Shown piece after piece: positions 17,826-24,860 of a DNA stretch of 48,693 bases. The stretch spans positions 1 through 48,693 of the forward strand of contig JAZNQO010000014.1 in assembly GCA_045590215.1 (NCBI GenBank), read 5' to 3'. Position 1 is the stretch's first letter; every line of letters starts with the position of its first letter. A model generated the notes under the pieces. That model saw nothing but the letters and a program-made list of their open reading frames with translations. It was not told the origin of the DNA and searched no databases. The stretch is from RUG563 sp045590215 (GTDB lineage: Bacteria > Bacillota > Clostridia > Christensenellales > Aristaeellaceae). Made by a program: the position numbers and the translations under genes.

Positions 17826-18074
17826 ATGTTTACTTACAAAACCAAAGGCACCTGTTCCACCCAGATTGATCTGGAAATCGAAAACGGCGTGATTACCCAT
17901 TGCCAATTCCATAACGGCTGCCGGGGCAACACCCAGGGGCTGGCCCGGATGGTGATCGGCCGGAAGGCAGAGGATGTGCAGCAGATTCTGCGGGGCGTGA
18001 TTTGCCGGGGCAATACCTCTTGCCCGGATCAATTGTCCCGCGCCATCGAAACCTATTTGAGCCAGCAGGCATAA
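17826..18074 (+). CDS. TSCPD-domain protein (TIGR03905-like)
   Basis: Protein of 82 residues, full length for this family, containing the NTSCPDQL signature close to its C-terminus and a conserved FHNGCRGNTQGLARM segment. The same domain is found at the C-terminus of some B12-dependent ribonucleotide reductases; as a stand-alone protein its role is not settled. Cysteines at CSTQ, NGCRG, ICRG and SCPD could bind a metal. AAGGAG lies 9 bases before ATG. It is 30 bp downstream of the GNAT gene. Confidence 0.82.
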   Translation: MFTYKTKGTCSTQIDLEIENGVITHCQFHNGCRGNTQGLARMVIGRKAEDVQQILRGVICRGNTSCPDQLSRAIETYLSQQA

Positions 18075-18098
18075 AGCGCAGAAAGGAAGGAAAAGGCC

Positions 18099-18215
18099 AT
18101 GGCTATGTCTACGAAAAAGCAGCAGGAACGCAGAAAATTCTGGATCAGGGTGATTTGTGCCGGTCTGGCCGTCATTTTGGTGCTGTCCACGTTTATTTCC
18201 ATCTTTTTGGGCTGA
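18099..18215 (+). CDS. Small single-pass membrane protein, 38 residues
   Basis: A 38-residue frame: a basic start (MAMSTKKQQERRKFW) followed by one membrane segment of about 20 residues ending at the stop. AAGGAAGG lies about 7 bases upstream, and the gene is 24 bp after the TSCPD gene. The arrangement, a positive N-terminus then a helix, suggests a membrane peptide with the N-terminus inside. Function unknown. Confidence 0.6.
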   Translation: MAMSTKKQQERRKFWIRVICAGLAVILVLSTFISIFLG

Positions 18216-18234
18216 ACGCCTTGAAAAAACAGGC

Positions 18235-18263
18235 TTTACAGAACATCATTTCCATTGTATAAT
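18235..18263 (+). promoter_or_regulatory. Sigma-A promoter for yajC
   Basis: TTTACA (18235-18240), 17-bp spacer, perfect TATAAT (18258-18263), 34 bp before the yajC ATG. Confidence 0.7.
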
Positions 18264-18297
18264 AATGAAACAAATGGTTTGAAAGGCGGTTATTCTC

Positions 18298-18708
18298 ATG
18301 TTTGACTGGATCTTTGGTATTACCAACGCTGTGGCGGAAGCCACCGGAACCGATGCTGCTGCTGTTGCCGATGCTGCTGTGCAGGCTGGCGAAGAAATTC
18401 CCATGTCTCCCGTGGCTGCTATGCTGCAGATGTTCCTTCCGCTGATTCTGATGGGCGTTATTTTCTATTTCTTCCTCATTCGTCCCCAGCGCAAGAAGGA
18501 CAAGAAAGTAAAGGAAATGCTGGCCGCCCTCAAGGCCGGCGATCGTGTGACCACCATCGGCGGCATCTACGGCACCATTATGTCCATCAAGGACGATACC
18601 ATCACCCTGGCCATCGGCTCCCAGCGCACGGAAATGGTGGTCACTCGTTGGGCCATCCGTCAGGTGGAAGAAGTGTCCGTGGAAAACGACGGCGAAATTC
18701 TGGCCTAA
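18298..18708 (+). CDS. yajC: Preprotein translocase subunit YajC
   Basis: Protein of 136 residues. A single membrane segment (about 46-62) is followed by the YajC hallmark FFLIRPQRKKDKKVKEM and then RVTTIGGIYGTI. YajC binds the SecDF complex at the Sec translocon. The N-terminal 40 residues form an unusual Ala/Val/Glu-rich extension compared with the roughly 90-110-residue typical protein. It has its own promoter; no terminator is visible between its stop and the riboswitch 20 bp downstream. Confidence 0.92.
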   Translation: MFDWIFGITNAVAEATGTDAAAVADAAVQAGEEIPMSPVAAMLQMFLPLILMGVIFYFFLIRPQRKKDKKVKEMLAALKAGDRVTTIGGIYGTIMSIKDDTITLAIGSQRTEMVVTRWAIRQVEEVSVENDGEILA

Positions 18709-18724
18709 TTTTCATTCATACAGC

Positions 18725-18824
18725 ATATATCCCTGTGGGGGAGTAGCCGGCGGTGCCAAAAGCACAGCGATGCTATCGACATACTGATGGTTTCCATCCG
18801 GTAGCATCTGAAACGGCAAGACCT
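18725..18824 (+). promoter_or_regulatory. yybP-ykoY manganese riboswitch aptamer
   Basis: The conserved elements of this aptamer are present in order: GGGGGAGTAGCC, the CGATGCTATCGACATACTGATGG core, GGTAGCATCTGAAACGGC and GCAAGACC. The class senses Mn2+ and switches on Mn export genes. Its 3' end overlaps the left arm of the following terminator, which fits an ON switch in which Mn2+ binding blocks the terminator. The downstream gene is mntP, the expected target. No separate promoter is obvious between yajC and the aptamer. Confidence 0.9.
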
Positions 18825-18864
18825 GCAAGACAGCCAAAGAAAGGCTGTTTTGCAGGTTTTTCTT
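18821..18864 (+). terminator. Riboswitch-controlled terminator before mntP
   Basis: A 15-bp stem (18821-18835 with 18843-18857, one G-U pair) and a 7-base loop, then TTTTTCTT. The left arm begins in the aptamer's GACC end, so the two folds exclude each other. Confidence 0.88.
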
Positions 18865-18883
18865 ATGAACGGAGGAGAAAAAG

Positions 18884-19450
18884 ATGGCTTTAGTGGAACT
18901 TTTGCTGTTGGCGGTGGGCTTGAGCATGGACGCCTTTGCCGTGTCCATTTGCAAAGGGCTGGCACTGAAAAAAATCACGGCGAAACAGGCGAGCATTGTG
19001 GGGCTTTGGTTCGGCGGCTTTCAGGCATTGATGCCGTTGATTGGCTATCTTGTGGGCAGTTTGTTTGCCGGGGTAGTTTCTTCCGTCAGCGGCTGGATTG
19101 CCTTTGTGCTGCTGGTGCTGATCGGCAGTAATATGATCAGAGAAGCTTATTGCGGCGAGGAAGAGGAATCGGATGCCGCATTGGGGTTCAAAACCATGCT
19201 GGTGATGGCCGTTGCCACGTCCATTGACGCCATGGCGGTTGGCGTGACATTTGCCTTGGAAGGCGTGTATATCCACATCCTTTTGACAGTGGCTGTGATT
19301 GGCGTTATTACATTCCTTTTCTCCGTGGGCGGCGTGAAGGTTGGCAGCGTGTTTGGCAATAAGTATGAGAAAAAGGCGCAGGTGCTGGGCGGCGTGATTT
19401 TGATTCTGCTGGGGCTCAAAATCCTGCTGGTGCATTTGGGCGTTATGTAA
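18884..19450 (+). CDS. mntP: Manganese efflux pump MntP
   Basis: Integral membrane protein of 188 residues with six predicted helices made of two related halves. The two acidic motifs of the family are visible: GLSMDAFAVSICKG in the first half and ATSIDAMAVGVTFAL in the second. It exports excess Mn2+. Size and motifs match the MntP (DUF204, YebN) family. GGAGGAG lies about 6 bases before ATG. It is directly behind a manganese riboswitch, and its 3' end abuts the T-box leader of metG with 15 bp between stop and promoter. Confidence 0.94.
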   Translation: MALVELLLLAVGLSMDAFAVSICKGLALKKITAKQASIVGLWFGGFQALMPLIGYLVGSLFAGVVSSVSGWIAFVLLVLIGSNMIREAYCGEEEESDAALGFKTMLVMAVATSIDAMAVGVTFALEGVYIHILLTVAVIGVITFLFSVGGVKVGSVFGNKYEKKAQVLGGVILILLGLKILLVHLGVM

Positions 19451-19465
19451 AGGCCAAATAAGGTG

Positions 19466-19494
19466 TTGACATTTTTCAAAAAAAATCGTATGAT
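19466..19494 (+). promoter_or_regulatory. Sigma-A promoter for the metG leader
   Basis: TTGACA (19466-19471), 17-bp spacer, TATGAT (19489-19494), placed to start transcription just ahead of T-box stem I. Confidence 0.75.
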
Positions 19495-19499
19495 TAACC

Positions 19500-19734
19500 G
19501 CAGATGCGAAGAAGGAAAGAGTACTGCATCCCTGTCGTCTGAAAGAGAGCTGCGGAAGGTGAAAGGCAGCGGCGGCACATGCGGGAACATGGCTCCGGAG
19601 CATGGGAGGGCAAGCACGTTCAGCCTTCCCCGGCAGGCACCGATAAAAGCCCAATGAAGGTACAAAACAGGGTGGTACCGCGTAAAAAAATTTTTACGCC
19701 CCTGCATCCCAAGGGATGCGGGGGTTTTCTTTTT
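19500..19734 (+). promoter_or_regulatory. T-box leader, probably methionine-specific
   Basis: The invariant T-box sequence AGGGTGGTACCGCG lies at 19669-19682. Upstream is a stem I region with the AGTA element (GGAAAGAGTACTGC) and apical GGTGAAAGGCAGC-type segments. Two AUG triplets lie in the stem I 3' strand around 19578-19592, either of which could be the specifier, matching metG. Downstream is the terminator 19699-19734: a 12-bp stem CCCCTGCATCCC/GGGATGCGGGGG with a 2-base loop and T-runs. Uncharged tRNA-Met would pair with the T-box bulge and prevent termination. This region and the hairpin at 19824-19862 fill the 435-bp gap between mntP and metG. Confidence 0.88.
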
Positions 19735-19823
19735 ACCCTGCGCATCACGTTTTCCCCAGCTGCGTGGGGAAATTCATTGGTTTTATGTCATTAGTCCCAT
19801 CCCAAATCGGTTTTCGGTGGGGT

Positions 19824-19862
19824 ACGGGGGAGGGACTTTTGACGCAAAAGTCCCTCCCCCGT
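19824..19862 (+). repeat. Perfect 17-bp hairpin between the T-box terminator and the metG ribosome site
   Basis: Bases 19824-19840 and 19846-19862 are exact reverse complements around the loop GACGC. There is no T-run, so it is not a classical terminator. It ends about 10 bases before the AGGAGG of metG. The preceding GGTGGGGTACGGGG resembles the 3' module that accompanies R1 copies elsewhere in the window. It could affect metG mRNA stability or be an inserted repeat. Confidence 0.8.
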
Positions 19863-19885
19863 AAATCAGATAGGAGGTTCTCCCC

Positions 19886-21916
19886 ATGTGTGAAAAATGC
19901 AAGAAGCCCTATTACATCACCACGCCCATTTACTATCCTTCCGGTAACATGCACATCGGCCACACCTACACCACTGTGGCCGCCGATGCCATGACCCGGT
20001 TCAAGAAGCTGACGGGCTATGACGCCTATTTCCTCACGGGCACGGACGAGCACGGCCAGAAGATTGAGCAGAAGGCCGCCGAAGCCGGAGTAACGCCCAA
20101 GGAATATGTGGACAAGATTGTGGCCAACACCAAGGAACTGTGGAAGCTGATGAACATCCAGTACGACGATTTCATCCGCACCACCGACGAACGCCACGAA
20201 AAAATCGTGCAGAAAATTTTCCGCCAGTTTTACGAGCAGGGCGATATTTACAAGGCTTCTTATGAAGGCCAGTATTGCACCCCCTGTGAATCTTTCTGGA
20301 CGGCCAGCCAGCTGGTGGAGAAAGACGGCGTGAAGGTGTGCCCGGACTGCGGACGGCCCACGGAACTGGTCACCGAAGAAAGCTATTTCTTCCGCATGAG
20401 CAAGTATCAGGATTGGCTGATTGACTATATCGAAACGCACCCCGATTTCATTCAGCCGGCTAGCCGTGCCAATGAAATGATTAACAATTTCCTCAAGCCC
20501 GGCCTGCAGGATCTGTGCGTTTCCCGTACCAGCTTTTCTTGGGGCGTGCCGGTGGACTTTGACCCCAAGCATGTGGTGTATGTGTGGATTGATGCCCTTT
20601 CCAACTATATCACCGCCATGGGCTACGGCACCGAAAACGACCAGCTGATGCAGAAATACTGGCCGGCCAATGTGCATCTGGTGGGCAAGGAAATCGTGCG
20701 TTTCCACACCATCTATTGGCCCATTATGCTGCATGCGCTGGGGTTGGAGCTGCCCAAGCAGGTGTTTGCCCACGGCTGGCTGCTTTTTGGCAATGATAAA
20801 ATGAGCAAGTCTAAAGGCAATGTGCAGTATGCCCAGCCCATCGTGGCTCGCTATGGCTGCGATGCTTTGCGCTATTATCTGCTGCGCGAAATGCCCTTTG
20901 GTGCCGACGGCAATTATACCAACGAAGCGTTCCTCACCCGGATGAATGCGGATTTGGCCAACGACCTTGGCAATCTGGTCAGCCGTACGGTGGCCATGAT
21001 TGAAAAGTATTTTGGCGGCGTGCTGCCTGCATGGACGGACGCTGTGGATGAAACCGTGGATGCGCCCCTGCATGCCCATTGCAAGGCCCTGCCCCAGCTG
21101 GTGGAAGCGCAGATGGATAAGCTGCAGTACAGCCAAGCTCTGGCTGAAATCTGGAAAGTGATCGGCGAGTGCAATAAGTATATCGACCTGACCCAGCCTT
21201 GGGTGCTGGGCAAGGATGAAGCAAAGAAGGATCGCTTGGCGAACGTGCTGCTTACCTTGGCAGAGTGCGTGCGCTTTGTGGCTGTGCTCATCTATCCCTT
21301 CATGCCTACCACGCCGGAACGCATTTTCACCCAGCTGGGCGTTTCCGATGATGCCCTTAAAACATGGGATTCCCTTTCTGAATTTGGCAAGCTGCCCCAG
21401 GGCACCAAGGTGGAAAAAGGCGAGGCTCTCTTCCCTCGCATTGATATCAAGAAGGAACTGGAAGCCCTGAATCCCGAAGAAAAGAAGGAAGAAAAGAAAG
21501 AGCAGAAGGCTGAAAAGAAGGAACAGAAAAAGGAACAGAAGCAGGAAAAGAAAGAAAAGAAGCAGGAAATCCCCGAAGGCTGCATCGCATTCGGCGATTT
21601 TGAAAAGGTGAAGATGGTGGTCGCCAAGGTCTGCGCCTGCGAAAAAGTGGAAAAGAGCGAAAAGCTGCTGAAATTCGATCTTGACATCGGCACCGAACAC
21701 CGCACCGTGCTTTCCGGCATCGCCAAGTTCCATAACCCCGAAGAACTCGTGGGACGGAACCTGATCCTCCTTGCCAATCTGGCTCCTCGGAAGATTATGG
21801 GCATCGAAAGTCAGGGCATGCTGCTCTCCGCTATCCATGAAAACGAAGACGGTACCGAAACCCTGCGCCTCATTTCGGCTGATCCTATCATGCCGGCCGG
21901 TTCGGAGATTGGCTGA
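19886..21916 (+). CDS. metG: Methionyl-tRNA synthetase with C-terminal tRNA-binding domain
   Basis: Class I synthetase of 676 residues. HIGH is at 23-26 and KMSKSKGN at about 305-311. Four cysteines (CTPC near 131, CPDC near 152) form the zinc knuckle. An anticodon-binding helical domain follows, then a roughly 35-residue linker made almost only of Lys, Glu and Gln (about 530-565), then an EMAP/Trbp111-type OB-fold (from about 575, with FEKVKMVVAKV and a NLAPRKIMGIESQGMLL motif) that dimerises and grips tRNA. AGGAGG lies 8 bases before the ATG. Expression is predicted to depend on the T-box upstream. Repeat R2 begins six bases after the stop. Confidence 0.95.
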   Translation: MCEKCKKPYYITTPIYYPSGNMHIGHTYTTVAADAMTRFKKLTGYDAYFLTGTDEHGQKIEQKAAEAGVTPKEYVDKIVANTKELWKLMNIQYDDFIRTTDERHEKIVQKIFRQFYEQGDIYKASYEGQYCTPCESFWTASQLVEKDGVKVCPDCGRPTELVTEESYFFRMSKYQDWLIDYIETHPDFIQPASRANEMINNFLKPGLQDLCVSRTSFSWGVPVDFDPKHVVYVWIDALSNYITAMGYGTENDQLMQKYWPANVHLVGKEIVRFHTIYWPIMLHALGLELPKQVFAHGWLLFGNDKMSKSKGNVQYAQPIVARYGCDALRYYLLREMPFGADGNYTNEAFLTRMNADLANDLGNLVSRTVAMIEKYFGGVLPAWTDAVDETVDAPLHAHCKALPQLVEAQMDKLQYSQALAEIWKVIGECNKYIDLTQPWVLGKDEAKKDRLANVLLTLAECVRFVAVLIYPFMPTTPERIFTQLGVSDDALKTWDSLSEFGKLPQGTKVEKGEALFPRIDIKKELEALNPEEKKEEKKEQKAEKKEQKKEQKQEKKEKKQEIPEGCIAFGDFEKVKMVVAKVCACEKVEKSEKLLKFDLDIGTEHRTVLSGIAKFHNPEELVGRNLILLANLAPRKIMGIESQGMLLSAIHENEDGTETLRLISADPIMPAGSEIG

Positions 21917-21921
21917 TATCA

Positions 21922-22137
21922 GGGGCTTATGCAGCCCCCGAACCCCTGCACCAGAGGCCGTGCCTCTGGACTCCGATTGGCGAACAGGAAGCAGGGGAGT
22001 AAAAACCATGTGCGCCTGTAACTTGAAGGAGAACAAGTTATTTATTTCCCAGGTCAAATGAAAACATGAAAAAGGCATGGAAGAGAATGAATTCTCCCCA
22101 TGCTTTTTTCTGTTTTCACAGGATGCCACGGCATCCG
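21922..22137 (+). repeat. R2 repeat copy A, downstream of metG
   Basis: A roughly 215-bp non-coding element that starts 5 bases after the metG stop and matches copy B at 46378-46592 along its length. Ordered hairpins: GGGGCT-TATGC-AGCCCC; CCAGAGGC-CGT-GCCTCTGG; then a conserved GCGCCTGTAACTTGA stretch; a terminator hairpin with T-run (22075-22109); and GGATGCC-AC-GGCATCC. The remaining bases to the next gene at 22338 contain the R1-flank junction at 22241-22268 and no gene. Confidence 0.85.
22075..22109 (+). terminator. Terminator within R2 copy A, for metG
   Basis: Outer stem GCATGG/CCATGC, inner stem GAGAAT/ATTCTC, then six T. A run of five A before it means it could also act on the other strand. 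Confidence 0.75.
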
Positions 22138-22240
22138 GCTGGGCGGCAAAACCGCCAGAACCGGAAAAGCGGATGTGTCCGTTCCTGTTGCTACAGTGGA
22201 AAGCAGCTTGAATGAAAAAATATTCCCCTTTCCGCAGGAA

Positions 22241-22268
22241 GGGTCAAGGAATGAAATCCCTTGTGGGG
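22241..22268 (+). repeat. Fused R1 flanks without the core ('empty' R1 site)
   Basis: GGGTCAAGG, the 5' flank of the R1 copy at the right end, is joined directly to GGAATGAAATCCCTTGTGGGG, a 21-base exact match to the 3' flank of the same copy. The roughly 110-bp core is absent. Confidence 0.7.
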
Positions 22269-22337
22269 TGATAGGGGCGATTCTTACAATCATGCGCCAA
22301 CCAATCCCGGCATAGGATGAAGCCGGGAGGGATGCGG

Positions 22338-23606
22338 ATGAAGGGGCAGAGCCTGAAAAAGCAGACAGCAGTGATGACAAGCTGCAATATATTGATACGG
22401 GGGCTGGGGTTTATTTTGCGGCTGATTACTTCCCGGCTGCTGGGGGCGGAGGCGTTGGGTGTGATGGAGCTGGCCGGGCAGGCGCATATGCTTGCATTGA
22501 CCCCGGCGGCGGCAGGGTTGCCGGGCGCAGTGAGCCGCCTGACAGCGCAGCGAGAGGACAGGGAAGGGATACTGCTGACGGCACGGCGGATGGCGATGCG
22601 GATGGGGTGCGTGATGGGGGCGGCGTTGCTGGTTTTATCGCCGTGGATTGCCGAGGTATTGGGGGATGAGCGGGTATTGCCGTCGCTTGTTTTGTTTTCA
22701 CCATGCGTAATGATGATCGGGCTTTCGGGGGTGTACCGGGGATACAGCATGGGGCTTGGGAATGCGTGGCCGCCTGCCTTTTGCGAAATGGCGGAACAGG
22801 TGGTTCGGCTGGTGCTGGTGGGGGTGCTGGCTGGGCTGCTGCCAAGGCTGACGGTGGCATGGCGTGCGGCAGTGCCTGCGTTTGCCACGGTGATGGGGGA
22901 AGGGGCCGGGCTGATGCTGATTGCGGTGTGGCTTAAGCCAAGGGCAGGAAAAAAGCGGGCGCAGGCGGAAAAGGAGCTGTTTCGTATTGCGCTGCCCGTG
23001 ACCATGAACCGGCTGAGCCATACGCTGCTTCGCACCTGCTGCAGCGTGCTGATTCCCCTGCGGCTGTGCGCAAGGGGGCTTTCCCATGCGGAGGCAATCA
23101 GCAGGATGGGGATGTTAAACGGCATGGTGATGCCCATGATATTCTTGCCGGGGATGTTTACGGGGGCTCTTGGCACGGTGAGCATTCCGGCAGTGGCAAA
23201 GCAACGGGAAAAGGGGGAAAAGCAGCGGCTCACTCTGCGGTTGCTTTTGACAGCGGCGATGGTGGGGGGCGGCTGCTGGGGGCTTTTGTTTGCGGTGGCT
23301 CCGCTGATTGGCGGTAAAATCTATGGCCTGCCCGAAGTGGGCGATCTTTTGCGTGTCATGAGCCCTATGGCAATGCTGCTTTCGGTGCAGCAGGTGCTGG
23401 GGGGCATTATGATGGGGGAGGGCTTGCAAAGGAAGGCTTTTTTTGCATCGCTGGGCGGCGCACTGACGACGCTGCTATTGACCTATCTTTGGACGGCAAG
23501 CTCTATGGGCATTTACGGCGCAGGGTATGCCAATATGACGGGGCATATGATAACGCTTGGCTGGTGCCTTGTCAGCTTTTTCAGGCACAATCAAAAACGC
23601 CCCTGA
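22338..23606 (+). CDS. SpoVB/MurJ-like lipid flippase (MATE/MOP superfamily)
   Basis: Polytopic membrane protein of 422 residues with about 12 hydrophobic segments and the MOP-superfamily opening LKKQTAVMTSCNILIRGLGFILRLI. It resembles stage V sporulation protein B and related lipid II or polysaccharide flippases, which move lipid-linked wall precursors outward; SpoVB is needed for spore cortex synthesis in Bacillus. It is somewhat shorter than usual (often 500 or more). ATG 22338 is chosen because GGGAGGG lies 6 bases before it; earlier ATGs at 22317 and 22332 have no proper spacing. Codon use is notably G-rich. Its stop overlaps the terminator of the facing gene. Confidence 0.8.
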   Translation: MKGQSLKKQTAVMTSCNILIRGLGFILRLITSRLLGAEALGVMELAGQAHMLALTPAAAGLPGAVSRLTAQREDREGILLTARRMAMRMGCVMGAALLVLSPWIAEVLGDERVLPSLVLFSPCVMMIGLSGVYRGYSMGLGNAWPPAFCEMAEQVVRLVLVGVLAGLLPRLTVAWRAAVPAFATVMGEGAGLMLIAVWLKPRAGKKRAQAEKELFRIALPVTMNRLSHTLLRTCCSVLIPLRLCARGLSHAEAISRMGMLNGMVMPMIFLPGMFTGALGTVSIPAVAKQREKGEKQRLTLRLLLTAAMVGGGCWGLLFAVAPLIGGKIYGLPEVGDLLRVMSPMAMLLSVQQVLGGIMMGEGLQRKAFFASLGGALTTLLLTYLWTASSMGIYGAGYANMTGHMITLGWCLVSFFRHNQKRP

Positions 23607-23613
23607 AGGGGCG
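23593..23613 (-). terminator. Terminator for the ACT-protein gene
   Basis: Minus strand CGCCCC-TTCA-GGGGCG followed by TTTTTG. It overlaps the stop codon of the facing flippase gene. Confidence 0.85.
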
Positions 23614-23621
23614 CATGGATG

Positions 23622-23987
23622 TCAGGAAATGGTATAGCCGCTTTGCTGTAAAAGGTGCAGGGCTTTGTCAAAGTTTTCCTTCTTCACCAGCACATAATCG
23701 GTATTGAAGGTGGACAGGGTGAAAAGGCTGATGCCGTTTTCGGCCAGGATGGAAGCGATTTGCGCAAGGATGCCCACCAGCGAAAAATCCAGCGTGCCTT
23801 CGATGTAAAAGCCCTTCCAGCCCCCTTCCCTTGCAAGGGTTTGCGGCGGCACGTCTTCTGTTTTGCACACCAGAGAAATTTCATCCGCCGTTTTGCCGAT
23901 GAAAGTGAAATCATTTTGCAGGCTTATTTGGGCAATATCTGCCACTTTGCAGACGGTGAAATCATATTTCAAAGGATTAATGCGCAT
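23622..23987 (-). CDS. ACT-domain protein
   Basis: Protein of 121 residues with a C-terminal ACT domain: EGTLDFSLVGILAQIASILAENGISLFTLSTFNTDYVLVKKENFDKAL, the typical fold for binding an amino acid. The N-terminal half probably holds a second, divergent ACT-like strand set. Such stand-alone proteins resemble CASTOR-type amino acid sensors, but ligand and target are unknown. ATG 23987 is chosen: AAAGGAGG lies 6 bases upstream. It begins 13 bp after the methyltransferase gene. Confidence 0.75.
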   Translation of the reverse strand: MRINPLKYDFTVCKVADIAQISLQNDFTFIGKTADEISLVCKTEDVPPQTLAREGGWKGFYIEGTLDFSLVGILAQIASILAENGISLFTLSTFNTDYVLVKKENFDKALHLLQQSGYTIS

Positions 23988-24000
23988 AAAAGGCCTCCTT

Positions 24001-24789
24001 TTACGGGGTTTTGAAAGCATACATCCGGTACAGGGAACGGGCGAATTTTCCGGCGAAAAGATGCCGGAAAATCTTTTGCTCCGTGCCCGGCAGGGAGAGG
24101 ATCAGGTCGTTTGGCGTGATGCAATATTCCTGTTCAAAGGCAAGGCCGGAGAGCTGCGCCAGAGAAAAAGGATCCTCATAGCCGTAAACGGCGGTCACGC
24201 CCACATCGTTGATAGGGTTTTTATATTTGGACAGTTTCGCCGCACGCAGGGAATAGCAATCCATCAGCAATTGAAGGGAGGAAAAGTGCTGCCGCAGGGC
24301 AGAAAGCAGACGGGTCAATTCCTCCGGCGCAAAATACATGCTGACCCCTTCCATGACGATAAGTGCCGGCTGCTGCCCCGGAACTTCCGCTTGCCAATCA
24401 TCCTTTCGCATATCGGCGGACAGGAGATGATAATGAGCTGTTTCCGGGAAATATTTCCTTCTTTCGTCTATGACGGACGGAAAATCAATATCATACCAAG
24501 GGGTGTTTTTTGCAGAAACTCGGCTGATGCGGCTGTCCAGACCACAGCCGATGTGCAGCACGATGGAAGATGGATTTTCCTTGATTTTTTCTAAAATCCA
24601 TGTGTCATACACCTTGGCACGCATGGCCATGAAATAAGCCAGCCACTTGGACTTGGATTTTCCTTTCAGGGGAAAGCCTTCCTTTTCCCAGATTTCTTCC
24701 GCTTTTTTATCCTGCAAAATGACGCCTTTTTGGCTGACCAAGGCTTTGCCGTACAAAGGGATATAGAGGGTTTTGTTCACGTTATTCAT
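24001..24789 (-). CDS. PPM1/TcmP-type SAM-dependent O-methyltransferase
   Basis: Protein of 262 residues of the leucine-carboxyl-methyltransferase/TcmP family. The SAM motif reads VLHIGCGLDSRISRV, followed by WYDIDFPSVIDERRKYF, which is diagnostic of this family, and MEGVSMYF. These enzymes methylate carboxyl or hydroxyl groups of small molecules; the substrate is unknown. ATG 24789 has a GGAG 8 bases upstream. A terminator lies just upstream (24813-24844), only about 20 bp before the ribosome site, so expression must come from readthrough or a promoter not recognised. The ACT gene follows 13 bp downstream. Confidence 0.85.
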   Translation of the reverse strand: MNNVNKTLYIPLYGKALVSQKGVILQDKKAEEIWEKEGFPLKGKSKSKWLAYFMAMRAKVYDTWILEKIKENPSSIVLHIGCGLDSRISRVSAKNTPWYDIDFPSVIDERRKYFPETAHYHLLSADMRKDDWQAEVPGQQPALIVMEGVSMYFAPEELTRLLSALRQHFSSLQLLMDCYSLRAAKLSKYKNPINDVGVTAVYGYEDPFSLAQLSGLAFEQEYCITPNDLILSLPGTEQKIFRHLFAGKFARSLYRMYAFKTP

Positions 24790-24812
24790 GGCATTTCTCC
24801 GTGCATTCAATG

Positions 24813-24844
24813 GAAAAAGCTGCGGCAGGGAAAGCAGCCGCAGC
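24813..24844 (-). terminator. Terminator after the LytTR regulator gene
   Basis: Minus strand GCTGCGGC/GCCGCAGC stem of eight pairs with a 10-base loop, then TTTTTCC. It probably ends the long uxaB-to-LytTR transcript. Confidence 0.8.
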
Positions 24845-24860
24845 CTGAAGGAATTTTGGT

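Noticed and set aside
19745..22129. Minus-strand open frame of 794 codons
   Set aside because: Antisense to metG and its leader, spans R2 and the T-box, and matches no domain I know.
22317..22337. Upstream ATG codons at 22317 and 22332 for the flippase
   Set aside because: GGGAGGG lies directly before 22332 with no spacer and downstream of 22317; it fits only ATG 22338.
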